From Verrucomicrobiota bacterium (GTDB lineage: Bacteria > Verrucomicrobiota > Verrucomicrobiia > Chthoniobacterales > JAFAMB01), in contig JAFAXJ010000350.1 of the NCBI GenBank assembly GCA_019241095.1, positions 1-7,222 on the forward strand: a DNA stretch of 7,222 nt, in the 5' to 3' direction. Positions 6,421 through 7,222 of this stretch are shown one piece after another. Position numbers and translations under genes: made by a program. The first letter of the stretch is position 1. Every line of letters begins with the position of its first letter. Under the pieces are notes generated by a model, which was not told where the DNA came from, ran no database searches, and worked only from the letters and a program-made list of their open reading frames with translations.

Positions 6421-7222
6421 TTATTTACCCAGATCAACGGTTCTTAGAAAGTTGAGATTGGCCTTAGCATCCGCAAGCGACGAAGTTGGACCAGCCGGAT
6501 CACAGTCTTGCTCAACTGTCGCCCAGCCCGAAAAACCCTTTTCCTGCAACGCCTCCCGCAGACTCGCAAAATCGACTGCTCCCGTTCCGAGGTTGCAGAA
6601 AAGCCCTTGCGCGCAAGCATCATAGAAACCGATGCGCTTTCCAATGATACGGTCTTTCACATCTGGATCGATATCTTTTAGATGCAAATAGGATACTCGC
6701 TCCGCATAGCGGAGATAGAATGCGACAGGATCGAAACCTGCATAGACACTGTGCCCCGTGTCGAGACAGACCTTGAGAACCGAGGAATCAATATGTTCGA
6801 GGATTCGTTCAAGTTCGTCTTCAAATTCGACGTAACCTCCAGCGTGAGCGTGGATGCTCGTTGTCAGTCCGAATTCCTCCGACGCCATTTTCGCAACTGT
6901 ACGCAATCTATCGCTAAAGGCCTTCAAAGTTTGTCCCGTAAGACGCTCGGCCTCTTGGCTGCGACCCGCCGTTAGTTCGCGATCTGGAGAAATAGAGTCT
7001 ATCAGGACGATCAGCTTGGCACCATGTGCCTTCAGCGCTCGGCAGGTGCGCACGGCAGAATCCTGCACCTCCTCCCACCGTGCCGGATCGTGGAACGGGC
7101 TGAACACAACGCCCCCGATAAGAGAAAGGCGACGCTCAGCTAAGGCCGAAGCGAGAATCGCTGGGTCCTCGGGCATGAAACCCACTGGACCAAGCTCGGT
7201 CCCGCTATAGCCGGCTTCTTTC
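6421..7222 (-). CDS. IolE/MocC-like TIM-barrel sugar isomerase/dehydratase (N-terminus outside window)
   Basis: The C-terminal 266 codons of an AP-endonuclease-2/xylose-isomerase-like TIM-barrel enzyme lie here; full family members have about 280-310 residues. The frame stays open to the right edge, and the residues before the internal GTG at 7185 read EAGYSGTELGP, a typical family motif, so that GTG is not the start. Metal-site motifs follow: HAHAGGYVE, CLDTGHSVYAG, SYLHLKD and, near the C-terminus, WATVEQDCD. The pattern fits inosose dehydratase (IolE), rhizopine-catabolism MocC and related keto-sugar enzymes, which dehydrate or isomerise keto intermediates in the cytoplasm. The partner dehydrogenase gene converges on it across a 78-base gap, so it belongs to a separate transcript. 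Family confidence is high, but the exact reaction is not determined. Confidence 0.88.
   Translation of the reverse strand, partial: KEAGYSGTELGPVGFMPEDPAILASALAERRLSLIGGVVFSPFHDPARWEEVQDSAVRTCRALKAHGAKLIVLIDSISPDRELTAGRSQEAERLTGQTLKAFSDRLRTVAKMASEEFGLTTSIHAHAGGYVEFEDELERILEHIDSSVLKVCLDTGHSVYAGFDPVAFYLRYAERVSYLHLKDIDPDVKDRIIGKRIGFYDACAQGLFCNLGTGAVDFASLREALQEKGFSGWATVEQDCDPAGPTSSLADAKANLNFLRTVDLGK

Noticed and set aside
6854..7210. Plus-strand open frame of 118 codons
   Set aside because: Antisense to the IolE/MocC-like gene, whose metal-site motifs are clear on the minus strand.

Overview
The window reads as a bacterial carbohydrate or polyol uptake and catabolism locus. It is most likely from an alphaproteobacterium of the Rhizobiales type. 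That guess rests on the protein families, their sequence style and the moderately GC-rich codon use, and no rRNA or other marker fixes it. There are six protein-coding genes, two of them cut by the window edges. I see no tRNA, rRNA, CRISPR array or insertion sequence.

Left part, minus strand (1-3002): a periplasmic sugar-binding protein gene (2055-3002) is followed downstream by a very long open frame (1976 to beyond base 1). This frame encodes a complete CUT2/RbsC-type membrane permease joined in the same frame, through a linker of about 90 residues, to a sugar-type ABC ATPase. I translated the whole minus strand here codon by codon and found no stop between the two domains, so permease and ATPase appear to be one polypeptide. 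A hairpin followed by a T-rich stretch lies in the 78-base gap between the two genes and may lower transporter expression relative to the binding protein.

Middle (3003-3261): a divergent control region. It holds a plausible sigma-70 promoter for the rightward genes and, directly after the -10 box, a CG-centred palindrome typical of LacI-family operators.

Right part, plus strand (3262-6342): a tightly packed operon of a LacI-family repressor, a ChbG/YdjC-family carbohydrate deacetylase (ATGA overlap with the repressor) and a Gfo/Idh/MocA-family dehydrogenase (4-base gap). Converging on it from the right edge, minus strand, is a TIM-barrel sugar isomerase/dehydratase of the IolE/MocC kind, cut at its N-terminus by the window end.

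Working model (inference): the ABC system imports a substrate, the YdjC enzyme removes an acyl group, the dehydrogenase oxidises a hydroxyl to a ketone, and the IolE/MocC-like enzyme dehydrates or isomerises the keto product, all under the LacI-type repressor. A MocB-like binding protein, a MocA-family dehydrogenase and a MocC-like enzyme recall inositol and rhizopine catabolism. The added deacetylase suggests an N-acetylated amino-cyclitol or amino-sugar derivative, but the sequence does not identify the substrate.
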